Shown here piece after piece: positions 49,209 to 59,383 of a DNA stretch of 64,000 nucleotides. Position 1 is the stretch's first letter; every line of letters starts with the position of its first letter. The stretch lies in contig CAWGFK010000027.1 in the NCBI GenBank assembly GCA_963821735.1, positions 1-64,000 of the forward strand, given 5' to 3'. The position numbers and the translations under genes were made by a program. The stretch is from Laspinema sp963821735 (GTDB lineage: Bacteria; Cyanobacteriota; Cyanobacteriia; Cyanobacteriales; Laspinemataceae). The notes below the pieces were generated by a model. That model saw only the letters and a program-made list of their open reading frames with translations. It was not told the origin of the DNA and did not search any database.

Positions 49209-52200
49209 ATGGATGAACAACGAGTGCAGGCGTATCTTTCCCTGATTCAAGAACTCCTCGACTGTGTGACTGAGGAGGAAGCGGATATATTGAGTGCTAA
49301 CCTGGAACTCGTTGATGAGGGATTAGTCGAGGTGATGCGATCAGAAGCCGAAAAAATGGCAGAACGGGGGGAGGGGGCTGCCGGTTGGTTGTGGAATTTT
49401 GCCGGGAAAGTCGAAGCGGCTGACTATTCTGTGCCTCAACTACAAAAAGCGGAAGCAGATCGCCTCCTACAGCGAAGTGTCCGACAGTCTCAGGGGAATT
49501 TGCCACAGAAAATCCAAGCGGTTGACTTGGCTGGAGAGCAAAAAGCAGAAGCAGAGCGCCTGTTCCAGCAAGGTGTCCAACAGGATAAACAGTTTCAATA
49601 TCCCCAAGCCCTCCAATCTTTTCAACAGTCCCTCCACCTGTATCAAGCAATTAGGGATAAGCGCGGCATGGCAAACTCTTGGGGAATGTTGGGAGTTATC
49701 GAGCAATTCGGGGCAACTGGGATAAGGCGGAGCGTCTGTATCAGCAATCTTTAGAAGTGATGACCGAATTGGGTGATCGCCAAGGCATGGCATACATTTG
49801 GGTAAGTTTGGGTTCTATCCAGCGAAATCGGGGCAACTGGGATAAGGCGGAGCGTCTGTATCAGCAATCTTTGGAAGTGATGACCGAATTGGGCGATCGC
49901 TCGGGGATGGCAACCTTTGGGGAAGTTGGGAGATATCCAGCGAAATCGGGGCAAGTGGGATGAGGCGGAGCGTCTGTTTCGGAAATCTTTGGCATTGAGA
50001 ACCGAATTGGGCGATCGCTCCGGGCATGGCAACCTCTTGGGGAAGTTTGGGAGATATCGAGCGAAATCGGGGCAACTGGGATGAGGCGGAGCGTCTGTAT
50101 CAGCAATCTTTGGAATTGATGAACCGAATTGGGCGATCGCTCAGGTATGGCAACCTCTTGGGGAGAGTTGGGAGATATCCAGCGAAATCGGGGCAACTGG
50201 GATGAGGCGGAGCGTCTGTATCAGCAATGTTTGGAAGTGAGACCGAATTGGGCGATCGCTCTGGCATGGCAACCTGTTGGAGAGTCTTGGGATATATCGA
50301 GCAAAATCGGGGCAACTGGGATGAGGCGGAGCGTCTGTATCGGCAATCTTTGGCAATTGAGAACCGAATTGGGCGATCGCTCCGGTATGGCAACCTCTTG
50401 GGGACAGTTGGGTGATATCCAGCGAAATCGGGGCAACTGGGATGAGGCGGAGCGTCTGTATCAGCAATCTTTGGCATTGAGAACCGAATTGGGCGATCGC
50501 TCGGGGATGGCATCCTCTTGGGGAAGTTTGGGAGATATCCAGCGAAATCGGGGCAACTGGGATGAGGCGGAGCGTCTGTATCAGCAATCTTTGAATTGAG
50601 AACCGAATTGGGCGATCGCTCCGGGATGGCATCCTCTTGGGGACAGTTGGGATATATCCAGCGAAATCGGGGCAACTGGGATGAGGCGGAGCGTCTGTAT
50701 CAGCAATCTTTGGAATTAAAACCGAATTGGGCGATCGCTCTGGCATGGCAACCTGTTGGGGAGTCTTGGGAGATATCCAGCGAAATCGGGGCAACTGGGA
50801 TGAGGCGGAGCGTCTGTATCAGCAATCTTTGGAAGTTAAAACCGAATTGGGCGATCGCTCGTGGATGGCAACCTCTTGGGGACTGTTGGGAGAAATCCAG
50901 CGAAATCGGGGCAACTGGGATGAGGCGGAGCATCTGTTTCAGCAATCTTTGGAATTGAGAACCCAATTGGGCGATCGCAAAGGGATGGGCTACGGTTACA
51001 ATAATCTGGCATTTGTCCATCTACACTCCAACAAAATCCCCGAAGCGATCGCCTGCTGGAGAGCGGGTTTAGCCGTTTGTCCCCCAGCCGAACTCGCCGT
51101 AGAAGCCCTATTTCTCGCTGGCAATCTTGGCCATACCGCCTATGACATTCAAGACTGGGAAATCGCCATCGAAGGCTATGACAACGCCATCCGCGCCGTG
51201 GAACAAAGCCGGGACTGGGCGAATTCCCCCCAAATCAAACAACAACTGATTGCCGATGCCCTGCCCGTCTATGGCAAAATGGTCGAAGCCTGCCTCCACC
51301 TGGAACGCTACGACCAAGCCCTGCTCACCGTGGAACGCAGCAAAGCCCGCACCCTGATTGAACTGCTCCACAACTCTAACCGCCTGCCCCAAAACGCCAG
51401 CGCCGAGCAACTGCAACGCTACGAGCAACTCAACCGGGAAATTGCCGCCCTCCAATATGCCCTGGATGACCCATCCCAGTCCCGCCCCACAGACCCGGAA
51501 CTCCCCGGTGGCCGGAACTTCAACCTCCCCAACTCCGCCCCTGCCACTGACCCCCTGCGTACCCTCCTGGAAGCCCGCAAAGCCCTACTGAAAGAAATCA
51601 ACGACCCCACCTTTAACAAATTTGAAACCGTTAAAGCGGAACTCCCCGACTTCGGCCAACTCCTCAACCCCACCACCGCCCTGATTGAGTGGTTTCTCCC
51701 CCAAGACCCCGACCTGGGAGCCTACGCCTTCCTCGTCACCCACCAAAACGGCCAAACCCAGATCCACCCCCACCGCTACAGTCCCGCCCAACGCCGCGCC
51801 CTGGATGAGTTCAACCAAACCTACAACCAGGACTACCGCAAGGACAGTTGGTACCAGGCCCTGGATGAGCGCCTGGACAGCCTCGCCCAACTCCTCGACC
51901 TCCCCACCCTGCTCACCCACCGCCCAGACCCCTGCCATCACCTGATTCTCATCCCCCACCTTTACCTACACCTGTTCCCCCTCCATGCCCTTGCCCTCCC
52001 CTCGCCCTCTGGGACAGGGGCCCAGGGTGAGGGCCAACTCCTCCAGGATGAATTCCCGGAAGGGGTGCGCTATGCCCCCAGTTGCCAAATCCTCGCCTAC
52101 CTCCACAACCGCCCCCGCACCCAAACCACCGCCTCCTTCTTCGCCATCCAGAACCCCACGGAAGACCTCCCTTATGCGGATGTGGAAATTGACCTGATTC

Positions 52201-52886
52201 GCCCCCGCTTCGACCCGAGTCCCTACATCCTCAAACACAAAAAGGCCCATAAAGCCGCCTTAGAGGAATCCACCACCCGCGCCCAACTCCACAACAGCGA
52301 AATCGTCCATTTTGCCTGTCATGGCGGCTTCGACAGTGCCAACCCCCTCAATTCCGCCCTGATTCTGGCTGGGGACAGTCCCGCCCCCTTGGAGAGTCGC
52401 CAGACCCTCACTATCCGGGATGGTCGCCGCTTCGACACCGCACACCAGGGCCTCACTGCTGCTGAAATCTACCGCAATCTGAAACTCACTTGCCGCCTGG
52501 TCATCCTCTCCGCCTGCGAAACGGGTCGCCTGGATAGCCGCACCACGGATGAGTATATCGGTCTCGCCAGCGCTTTGCTGTACGCCGGGAGTGGGACGGT
52601 GGTCGATACTCTCTGGTGTGTGGATGATTTTGCCACGGCGTTTCTCTCTGTCCGATTCTATGAGGAACTCACCCCCACCCGCACCATTCCCCAAGCCATC
52701 CAAGCGGCCACCACCTGGCTGCGAACCCGCACTCCCGCCCAATTCCTAGACTGGTGCAGGACCACCCTAGGGTTCTCCCCAGATGATTTAGACCGCTGTG
52801 AACTCAGACTCAGCCGGTATGATTCAGCCTCGCCCTTTGCCCCCCGTCTCTACTGGTCCGCGTTCCGCGCCAATGGGTTAGAATAG
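49209..52886 (+). CDS. TPR-CHAT protein (many frameshifts in the TPR region)
   Basis: The N-terminal about 165 residues are helical (QRVQAYLSLIQELLDCVTEE) with a first TPR. Eleven tetratricopeptide repeats of about 40 residues follow (NRGNWDEAERLYQQSLELRT type), then a C-terminal CHAT caspase-like domain with His in HFACHGGFDS and Cys in ILSACETGRLDSR. Start and stop lie in the same frame (1226 codons), but the frame is lost and regained inside the repeats. CHAT proteins of this layout are protease effectors whose TPRs bind a regulator (family knowledge). An IS begins 9 bp after the stop. Confidence 0.85.
49690..51000 (+). repeat. Eleven 120-bp tandem repeats coding the TPRs
   Basis: The motif GGGGCAACTGGGA starts (with one variant) at 49710, 49830, 49948, 50069, 50190, 50309, 50430, 50550, 50669, 50788 and 50908. 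The intervals are 120, 118, 121, 121, 119, 121, 120, 119, 119 and 120, so seven of ten are off by one or two bases. Most units carry a HIP1 octamer (GGGCGATCGC). Similarity is high enough for slippage or mis-assembly. Confidence 0.9.
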
Positions 52887-52895
52887 TCGAGAGAC

Positions 52896-54465
52896 GGGAG
52901 CATCTCAATTTGGCAAAAATATTATCTTTTTAGAGTCGGATGATGGGAGGACCCTTCGCCTGGGTTGCTGAGAAAAAAGTTTATCAAAGCTTGGAGTAAA
53001 CTTTAGGCAGAATAAAACGACCTAACTTCCCATACGGGAATCAGATAAATGGGATAAAATATTGAGTTATAAACTCTAAAAAAATAAAAACTAACCGTCA
53101 GTCTTTGTCACCTTATGCAGCTAGGCTCCCATTAAGATAAGCACAGCGTAATCCTAAAATTTTATGGAGATTTTCGGAATTCCATTGTGCTCCCGCTAAT
53201 TTTAATCGTTTGTCAATTTGCTTAACTGCTGACTCTACAGCTCCCGAGCCAATGGAACAAATTTGTTCTTTTTGAGCTTGCTCATAATTAATAATTCGGG
53301 ATTCATGTTTAGTTAAATACGCTCTGAATTTAGAGGCTTGGTGACTTTTATACTTGAACACTTCGGCTTTAGCCTCTATAACTTGGCCCTTCCAGAGTAA
53401 AGTTTCGATTTTTTTCAGGTTCTTCTTTGACCCCCTAACTTTATAAAGATTTTCTTTAAGATGAAACCAATCTAAAATTTCCTGACGTTGTTCGGGGCTG
53501 CCTATTTCTTTAAAAAGATTCCAAATTCCGTCATGCCCATCTCCTAAACAGATGAGTGGATTAGTCGTTTTTTGACTATTAATCCAATCCGTTAAAGTTT
53601 GAGGGTCTTGAAAGGTCGCCCCATAGTAAATTCCTTGCATTCTTCCTACTTTATAATCTTTCCAGACACAAGGAGCGCCTTGAAAGGGAGTACGCAGTCT
53701 AACTTTACCTCCATCAATGCTGACTTCACTTACGGCTTGTTTAGCTGAAGGCCAATCAAATTCTGACTTATTAACTTGACGTTGTAATGTACTATGAGAA
53801 ACTTGGACCCCCGTCAAGACTTCTATGTCCTTTTCTCCCATTCCATAAGAAGCTTTAGCACTCACTAACAAACTACATTTTAATAAAAGTGGGCTGAGGC
53901 GAGCATAGGAGGTTATTCCCATAATATGGGCTTGTTTGTTAGTTAAAGTTAGGTTTCCTACACAAGTTTTAAGTTTCCGGTTTTTTCCGTGAGTTGTTCC
54001 GGTCACTTGAGAGATAAAAAAAAACAAAAGTTTTGGCCCTATATAGTCCAAGATATGTTGCCGCGTCATGCTTTCTAACATTTCCATGTCTTTAAGCTTA
54101 ACTGAGTCCATCTGGCTGTACAAAATTTCACCTATTTCTTGGATACAGGCGTCAAGGCGTTCTAACTGTTCAGGATTCAAGTTCATCAGCTTTAATTAAA
54201 TTCAAATAAATAAAATTTTATCACATCAAATCACCCTCCTCAGCTATTGACTATTTAAATTCAATGCTTCTAGCTCATTCATCGGCTGCAACGCCGCACC
54301 CAGTCGAGTTTCATAATTTCCCTCAGAGCATCCAATGAACGACGGTGAGCAGCTTAGTACCGTTTTTCTCTTCTTTAGTTTAATATTGGCAATCTGCACT
54401 AATTTGAACAGTTACAGGCTTTTCCTGCCCCCTAAAAGTATCAAGTGCCAAATTGAGATGCTCCC
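52896..54465 (-). mobile_element. Complete ISKra4-family-like insertion sequence
   Basis: 1570 bp bounded by perfect 20-bp inverted ends GGGAGCATCTCAATTTGGCA (52896-52915) and its complement (54446-54465). It is flanked by an exact 8-bp target duplication CGAGAGAC at 52888-52895 and 54466-54473. It carries one transposase gene. The ends are identical to those of the MITE at 63365-63476. About 260 bp between the transposase start and the right end hold no other gene. It sits 9 bp after the TPR-CHAT gene. Confidence 0.92.
53113..54186 (-). CDS. Transposase, ISKra4-like family
   Basis: 357 residues, intact. The DDE-type acidic positions plausibly lie in EVSIDGGKVRL, ICLGDGHDGIWN and GSGAVESAVKQIDKRLKLAG; that last block is the strongest family clue. 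N-terminal helix-turn-helix parts include KDIEVLTGVQVSHSTLQRQV. The family name is from memory of motifs, so the assignment is likely but not certain. Confidence 0.8.
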   Translation of the reverse strand: MNLNPEQLERLDACIQEIGEILYSQMDSVKLKDMEMLESMTRQHILDYIGPKLLFFFISQVTGTTHGKNRKLKTCVGNLTLTNKQAHIMGITSYARLSPLLLKCSLLVSAKASYGMGEKDIEVLTGVQVSHSTLQRQVNKSEFDWPSAKQAVSEVSIDGGKVRLRTPFQGAPCVWKDYKVGRMQGIYYGATFQDPQTLTDWINSQKTTNPLICLGDGHDGIWNLFKEIGSPEQRQEILDWFHLKENLYKVRGSKKNLKKIETLLWKGQVIEAKAEVFKYKSHQASKFRAYLTKHESRIINYEQAQKEQICSIGSGAVESAVKQIDKRLKLAGAQWNSENLHKILGLRCAYLNGSLAA

Positions 54466-54488
54466 CGAGAGACATGAAACATGAAACA

Positions 54489-54567
54489 TGAAACGACGTT
54501 TCGCCGCTCCTTTCAATTGCTTTGCTGTCTCAATTAATAAATTTTTCACCGAATCCGTTAATTCCAT
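54489..54567 (-). pseudogene. 5' fragment of a transposase gene
   Basis: ATG 54567 is preceded by GAGGAGAAGG and reads MELTDSVKNLLIETAKQLKG then AAKRRFM, an N-terminus typical of some IS transposases. Homology ends where CATGAAACATGAAAC repeats begin next to the ISKra4 target duplication. Only 26 residues remain. Confidence 0.5.
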
Positions 54568-54597
54568 CTGCCTTCTCCTCAGTCACGGGGTTAAGGC

Positions 54598-54894
54598 TTA
54601 TTTTATCACGGCGTTGCAGAATTTATTTTCTGAAAATCCCTTAACTAAAAAAAATGCCGTTTCAATCTCCCAACGACGGCAATACAAATCAGCCACCACA
54701 TAGGGTGGTAACTCCTCAGGCTCAAGCACCGAGGTAATATAGTTATACCAGCTTTTACCATGACGAACCTGTACTAGACGCACGGTAATCTGTTTCGCCT
54801 TTCCTCGTTTATGGCCGAGCAAAACTAATTGGTCAACCAGATTAGCACTCAGGGTAAGCGCATCTAATTTGGTATCAAATGTAACAGACGGCAA
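54598..54894 (-). pseudogene. IS4/DDE transposase fragment
   Basis: Reads QLVLLGHKRGKAKQITVRLV and VADLYCRRWEIETAFFLVKG, with the Y..RW.IE..F block of DDE_Tnp_1 transposases. Both ends are missing. It follows no known IS boundaries and is a relic. Confidence 0.7.
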
Positions 54895-54983
54895 AAAGAG
54901 AGTGCAGTATTATAGAGGCTCGGTTTGTCCCAGAGATTCTATAATAACTCTCAAGCTCAGTAGAAAATAGGAATGAATACTCT

Positions 54984-55174
54984 ATGACTAAAGGATTTTC
55001 ACCCGTTGTCGGGAGCGCTAAATTAAAACCCCTAAAACCCCAGCCTCAACCTATTTCTATGGAAGAACTAGAAGGGGGTTTGTTGAATTATTTTGATGAT
55101 ATACCGGATCCAAGAGTTGACCGCACTAAACACCACTTACTTAAAGATATTATAGTGATTGCTTTGTTATCTAT
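54984..55174 (+). pseudogene. ISAs1-type transposase N-terminus, cut by IS701
   Basis: MTKGFSPVVGSAKLKPLKPQ continues to LLNYFDDIPDPRVDRTKHHL and LKDIIVIALLS, the ISAs1 family N-terminal block. The reading ends where the IS701-like element begins at 55175. The rest of the gene does not reappear at the other side of the IS, so a deletion accompanied or followed that insertion. Confidence 0.75.
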
Positions 55175-56588
55175 CCCTCTTCTGTCACTCTAGGCAGAGG
55201 AAAATAAGAAATCCACGTCAGGCGAAAGAGGGAAGAGAGGGAAACAGGCCCGATTTATAAAAGAAATTAATCGATTTAACTCCAAAGATAACTGAGGAAT
55301 AGGAAACACTTGTAGCCAATAGAGAATAGAATTAAAACCGAGCATCGGCAGGAGGAGTAATTGAAGATTATTTAACGCGCTCTTCCAATTCGTTTGATGA
55401 TTCCAATGAGGATGTTGAGTGACCGAAGACCTAAAAATTTCTCAGGTTGGAGTCGGCGAACTTGTTGCTGAAGACTTAAAAGGAGCAGTGGTCAAAGTAA
55501 CAAGCAAATAAACACTACAGACAAGTTCCCACCATTTTTCGATATCCGAGTAATGAGTCAGCCTCCAATCGGCCCATCCCAACTCAGACTTACATTGCCT
55601 AAATCCATATTCAACCCAAGTTCTATCTCCGTATATATCCCCTACATTTTTATAGCTAAGGTTCGGAATGTTGCTCATCACAAAACTGGTTGAATTTTCC
55701 GGAAAAGTATCTTTATCTGTTGTGAGGCCCCAATAAGTTCTGCGTCCTTTTTCACCAAAAATAACCTCTCTTATATAGCGGGTTTCTGTTTTACCCTGAC
55801 TCATATTCCGGGTAAATGTTGTCCATTCATTGGCTGAAACGCTTTGTCCTTCAGGTAGCCAGACTCCATGATTACTCCTGATTGACACCATATACAAGAG
55901 TCCTAATTCCTCCAGTTTGTTCAAAAAATAAGTCTCACTTTCCCCATAAAGACTATCGGCTAATACCAATTCTATTTGGAAACCAAGGTGAACCATCTCT
56001 TCAATTAATCCGGCGGCAATTTGAGGTTTGGTTTTATAAATATCTCCCGCTTTTAAGCACTTTTGAGGCTTGAAGACTTCAAAGAGGATGAGGAAAAGTT
56101 ATTCCATCAATTAATCCGTAAGCAACTACAGATACAATTCCGTTTTCTACCTTCCCTAATCGACCGATATATTGCCGAGCTACATAATCAGTTTTTTTGC
56201 CTTTTTTAGGGTCTCCTGTCTCATCAATAATCACCCGAATTCTGCGACCTTTTAAATGATTTAAAATGAGCTGGATTCTCGAATTTCTGTGCTGGTGAAT
56301 GTCCCAAGGAGAGCGAGTCAGAAAATGGTGTAACCCCTGGGCGTTTTCTAGTCCCAAAACTTTCGCGATTTCCCGCACAAGTCTTTCGTTTTATTTCGGA
56401 TAATATTCCTACATGGATATTTTTAAATGCCTCATAAGTTCTAACATCTGAAAACAGGCTTTTATAGTTTTCACAGTATTCATCAATTAGAGGGAGGGTG
56501 GGCTTGGCTTGTTTTGGGGCAATCATGGTCCTGCTCTGGCTTTCAGCCGTTTTTTTTATTATACTCTACCTAGAGTGACAGAAGAGGG
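55175..56588 (-). mobile_element. IS701-family-like insertion sequence
   Basis: 1414 bp bounded by 19-bp perfect inverted ends CCCTCTTCTGTCACTCTAG (55175-55193) and complement (56570-56588). No target duplication is visible: the left flank is an ISAs1 relic (CTAT) and the right flank is element A copy 1 (TTAC). The original flanks have therefore been lost through recombination. Confidence 0.85.
55372..56526 (-). pseudogene. IS701-family transposase (three +1 frame breaks)
   Basis: Starts MIAPKQAKPTLPLIDEYCEN. Further along it has VIIDETGDPKKGKKTDYVAR and the RQYIGRLGKVENGIVSVVAY block, then LVLADSLYGES and YGFRQCKSELGWADWR. Breaks lie before LVREIAKVLG (near 56,378), at FPLLFEVFKP (near 56,096) and near 55,495. 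Each is one extra base, and removing all three gives 384 codons ending at 55372. It is inactive as written; errors may account for part of this. Confidence 0.82.
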
Positions 56589-57211
56589 TTACCTGGATTT
56601 GGCTGGCGGGTAAAGGCTGGCGGCAACTGAAGACATTTCCTCTCCAGCGTGGTGAGGCTCTGTGCTTGCACACTGTTAAACTCCACAAGCAAGAGTGTTA
56701 TGGACCCGTGAATGTGGCCATCGGCTACAACAACATAAACGGTGAGTTTTGGGCCATCGTCAGTGATGAACCCACCAAATTACAAACTTTTCAAGAATAT
56801 GGATTACGCTTCGATATTGAGGAAGCCTTTCTTGATGACCAGTCCAATGGGTGGAATCTTCAGAAATCTGAGGTTCGTTCCGTCTGTGCTCTGTCTCGCC
56901 TCTGGTTTATCCTAGCGGTGGCCACTCTCTATGTAACTGCCCAGGGCACTCAGGTAGTAGCTGAAGGGTTGCGTCGCCGAATTGACCCTCACTGGTTCCG
57001 GGGCAATAGCTATTTCCGAATTGGTTGGGACTGGATTAAAACCGCCTTAGAGCAAGGCTGGCAGATCATTCACTCCGTCTGCTTTACTCGCTCCGGCGAC
57101 CCCGAACCCGCTATGGCTTCTCGAAAACAACATGACAAGCGTACCTACCGTATTGAGTTCAAAATACATACTTACAGGTATCAGTCTGACTAAGTTTTGT
57201 CAGTCAACCAG
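56589..57211 (+). mobile_element. Element A, copy 1: 3' half of an IS4-like element
   Basis: Codes the C-terminal part of a transposase (YGPVNVAIGYNNINGEFWAI, LRFDIEEAFLDDQSNGWNL) ending at 57193, then the right end GTTTTGTCAGTCAACCAG. The region is nearly identical to the corresponding part of copy 2 (60620-61135). The 5' half is absent; the left limit is the IS701 end. It lies 23 bp from copy 2 in the same orientation. Confidence 0.85.
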
Positions 57212-57472
57212 GGTCTGTTGAGAGAGTCAGGGATCTGGTTGACTGACAAAAGTTAGGAATAAGGGCTGAAAGCTTTACACGCAGGAATTTTTAGCCCTGG
57301 GGTTGAAAAAAGGGGAGCCAGCGTTCTAAGCTCTTATTCCACTCAAAAGCCAGAACGCCATGAATAAAAGCTCCCCTCTCTATAATGCCTTGCACAGTTG
57401 GTTGAGTCAATCGGTTCCCTGGTGCTATAAAGCTCATCTGACGACCTGTCTGTGGATGGTAGTGGCATTGCT

Positions 57473-58765
57473 CTGAAGGGGTGACAAGAAGGCTCTAAGG
57501 CTTACCCCTTGTCGGTTTTGGCGAAAAAGTCGTATAAAAAAAAGAGGTCCGCTCCTTTTTGGGGCCTAGCCAACCTCTATAAATCACAAAAAAATGCTAC
57601 CTACATTCTATCAAACTTTTCTATCCGAGCAACTGAACCATTCTGATTGGCTGATGGTTCAAACCCTAGTGTGGCTCTTGCAACTGCACAAAACCGTTAA
57701 AATTGAGCGGTTGGCCGCCTGTTTCCCCCTATCTATTAAACAGGAGAGCCGTCGTCGGCGAATCCAACGATTCTTAGTCTCGAACAGTCTAAGCGTTCCT
57801 CTGGTATGGTTCCCCCTCATTCAAATTTTAATTCATCGTTATTTTCCTAAAAATAAGCCCATTTATCTAGCCTTAGATAGAACCTCTTGGAAACAAAACA
57901 ACCTCTTCATGGGTTCCGTGATTTATCAAAAACGAGCTTGGCCAGTTTATTGGACATTTATTGACCATACAGGAGCCAGTAATCTCGCCCGTCAAAAAGC
58001 CCTACTTACTCCAATTATTAGGTTGTTGAATGGTTATAAAATTATCGTCGTTGGAGACCGTCCATTTCATAGCGTTGAGCTGGCAAAGTGGCTCCAGTCA
58101 AAGAAAGTGTATTTTGCCCTACGTCAAAAATGCAACACGTACATTAAACAGAGCCGGAAAAAAGGCGAAGATTTTGAGAGCTTAAGTAATTTAGGGCTTC
58201 AACCTGGGATGAAACTCTATTTACCCTCGGTTCAATTCACTAAAAAGAAAGGATTTGGTCGCTATGCGTTAGCCGCTTACTGGAAACGTAAGTATGGGCC
58301 AAATAAGGCAAGTGAACCTTGGTATATCCTGACCAATCTTCCGGACTCAAAAAGTGCTTTAAAAGCTTATGAAATGCGGATGGGCATTGAAGCAATGTTC
58401 AAAGATTGTAAAACTGGAGGATATAATTTAGAAGGAACAGGAGCCAACCAAGAGCGGTTGACTCGTCTAGTTCTTTTAATTGCTTTGGCTTATACGGCCT
58501 CATCTATTCAAGGCGCGCCAATCAAGCAACAAGGAGTGCAATCTTATGTCGCTCGTTTAACCGAATCTGGACGCTCTCAACGCCGTCATAGTAACTTTTG
58601 GATAGGGCTTTATGGGCTGAGTTGGATTGATTCTATGGAAAAATTGCAGGATTTGAGTATCGAGTTTATGAAACTTCATCCCGATAAACAGCCTTTTTAT
58701 CGCAGGGGCCTAAGAGCCATGTCCCTTATCCAATCTACTTTCTAGCCTTCTTGTCACCCCTTCAG
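57473..58765 (+). mobile_element. Complete IS4-family insertion sequence inside element A
   Basis: 1293 bp with perfect 22-bp inverted ends CTGAAGGGGTGACAAGAAGG plus CT, and a perfect 9-bp target duplication GGCATTGCT at 57464-57472 and 58766-58774. Taking it out restores GTA GTG GCA TTG CTC CAA CGG in the element A transposase. It carries one intact transposase, so it is the youngest and probably active of the insertions here. Confidence 0.95.
57594..58745 (+). CDS. IS4-family transposase (YREK type)
   Basis: 383 residues, intact. DDE positions: LALDRTSWKQNN, VVGDRPFHSVELAKWL and the YREK signature YEMRMGIEAMFKDCK, with exact Y-2-R-3-E-6-K spacing, followed by TGGYNLEGTGANQERL. It should cut and paste the surrounding 1293-bp element. 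Confidence 0.92.
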   Translation: MLPTFYQTFLSEQLNHSDWLMVQTLVWLLQLHKTVKIERLAACFPLSIKQESRRRRIQRFLVSNSLSVPLVWFPLIQILIHRYFPKNKPIYLALDRTSWKQNNLFMGSVIYQKRAWPVYWTFIDHTGASNLARQKALLTPIIRLLNGYKIIVVGDRPFHSVELAKWLQSKKVYFALRQKCNTYIKQSRKKGEDFESLSNLGLQPGMKLYLPSVQFTKKKGFGRYALAAYWKRKYGPNKASEPWYILTNLPDSKSALKAYEMRMGIEAMFKDCKTGGYNLEGTGANQERLTRLVLLIALAYTASSIQGAPIKQQGVQSYVARLTESGRSQRRHSNFWIGLYGLSWIDSMEKLQDLSIEFMKLHPDKQPFYRRGLRAMSLIQSTF

Positions 58766-59383
58766 GGCATTGCTCCAACGGGGCGAAGTCAGTCTTACCC
58801 GTTGGTTGCCTTACCTACCCTGTCGTGGGGAGCAGGCACAGAGTAAACAACGCCGGGTCAGTCGATGGTTGCACAACAGTCGCATCAATGTCCATCGACT
58901 CTACAAACCCCTGATTCAGTCAGCTTTAGCCAACTGGGAGGAGGATTGTCTGTATCTGAGTCTAGATACCTCAACGTATTGGGAGGAGTATTGCCTGATT
59001 CGCATAGCAGTCGTGTATCGTGGTCGGGCGTTGCCTTTGGTGTGGCGAGTCTTGAAACACAAGAATGCCTCGGTTGCCTTTAACGAATATAGAGAAATGC
59101 TGTATCAAGCGGCCCATCTATTACCCAAGGGAGTCAAGGTCGTCTTGCTGGCGGACCGAGGCTTTATTCACGTTAAGGCGATGGCAGCCCTTAGCAATGA
59201 CTTGGGCTGGAACTACCGCATCCGCCTCAAGAGCAATACCTGGATTTGGCTGGCCGGTTCAGGCTGGCGGCAACTCAAAACGTTCCCTCTCAAGCGTGGC
59301 GAGGCTTTGTGCTTGCATAACGTTAAACTCCACAAGATAGAGTGTTATACGGAATCCGGTTTGTAAAGGTCTACAACAAATCA

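Noticed and set aside
49690..51000. Regular 120-bp repeats that could suggest a CRISPR-like or satellite array
   Set aside because: They code TPR motifs (NRGNWDEAERLYQQSL) between the N-terminus and the CHAT domain of one gene. The minus-strand frames over them are shadows.
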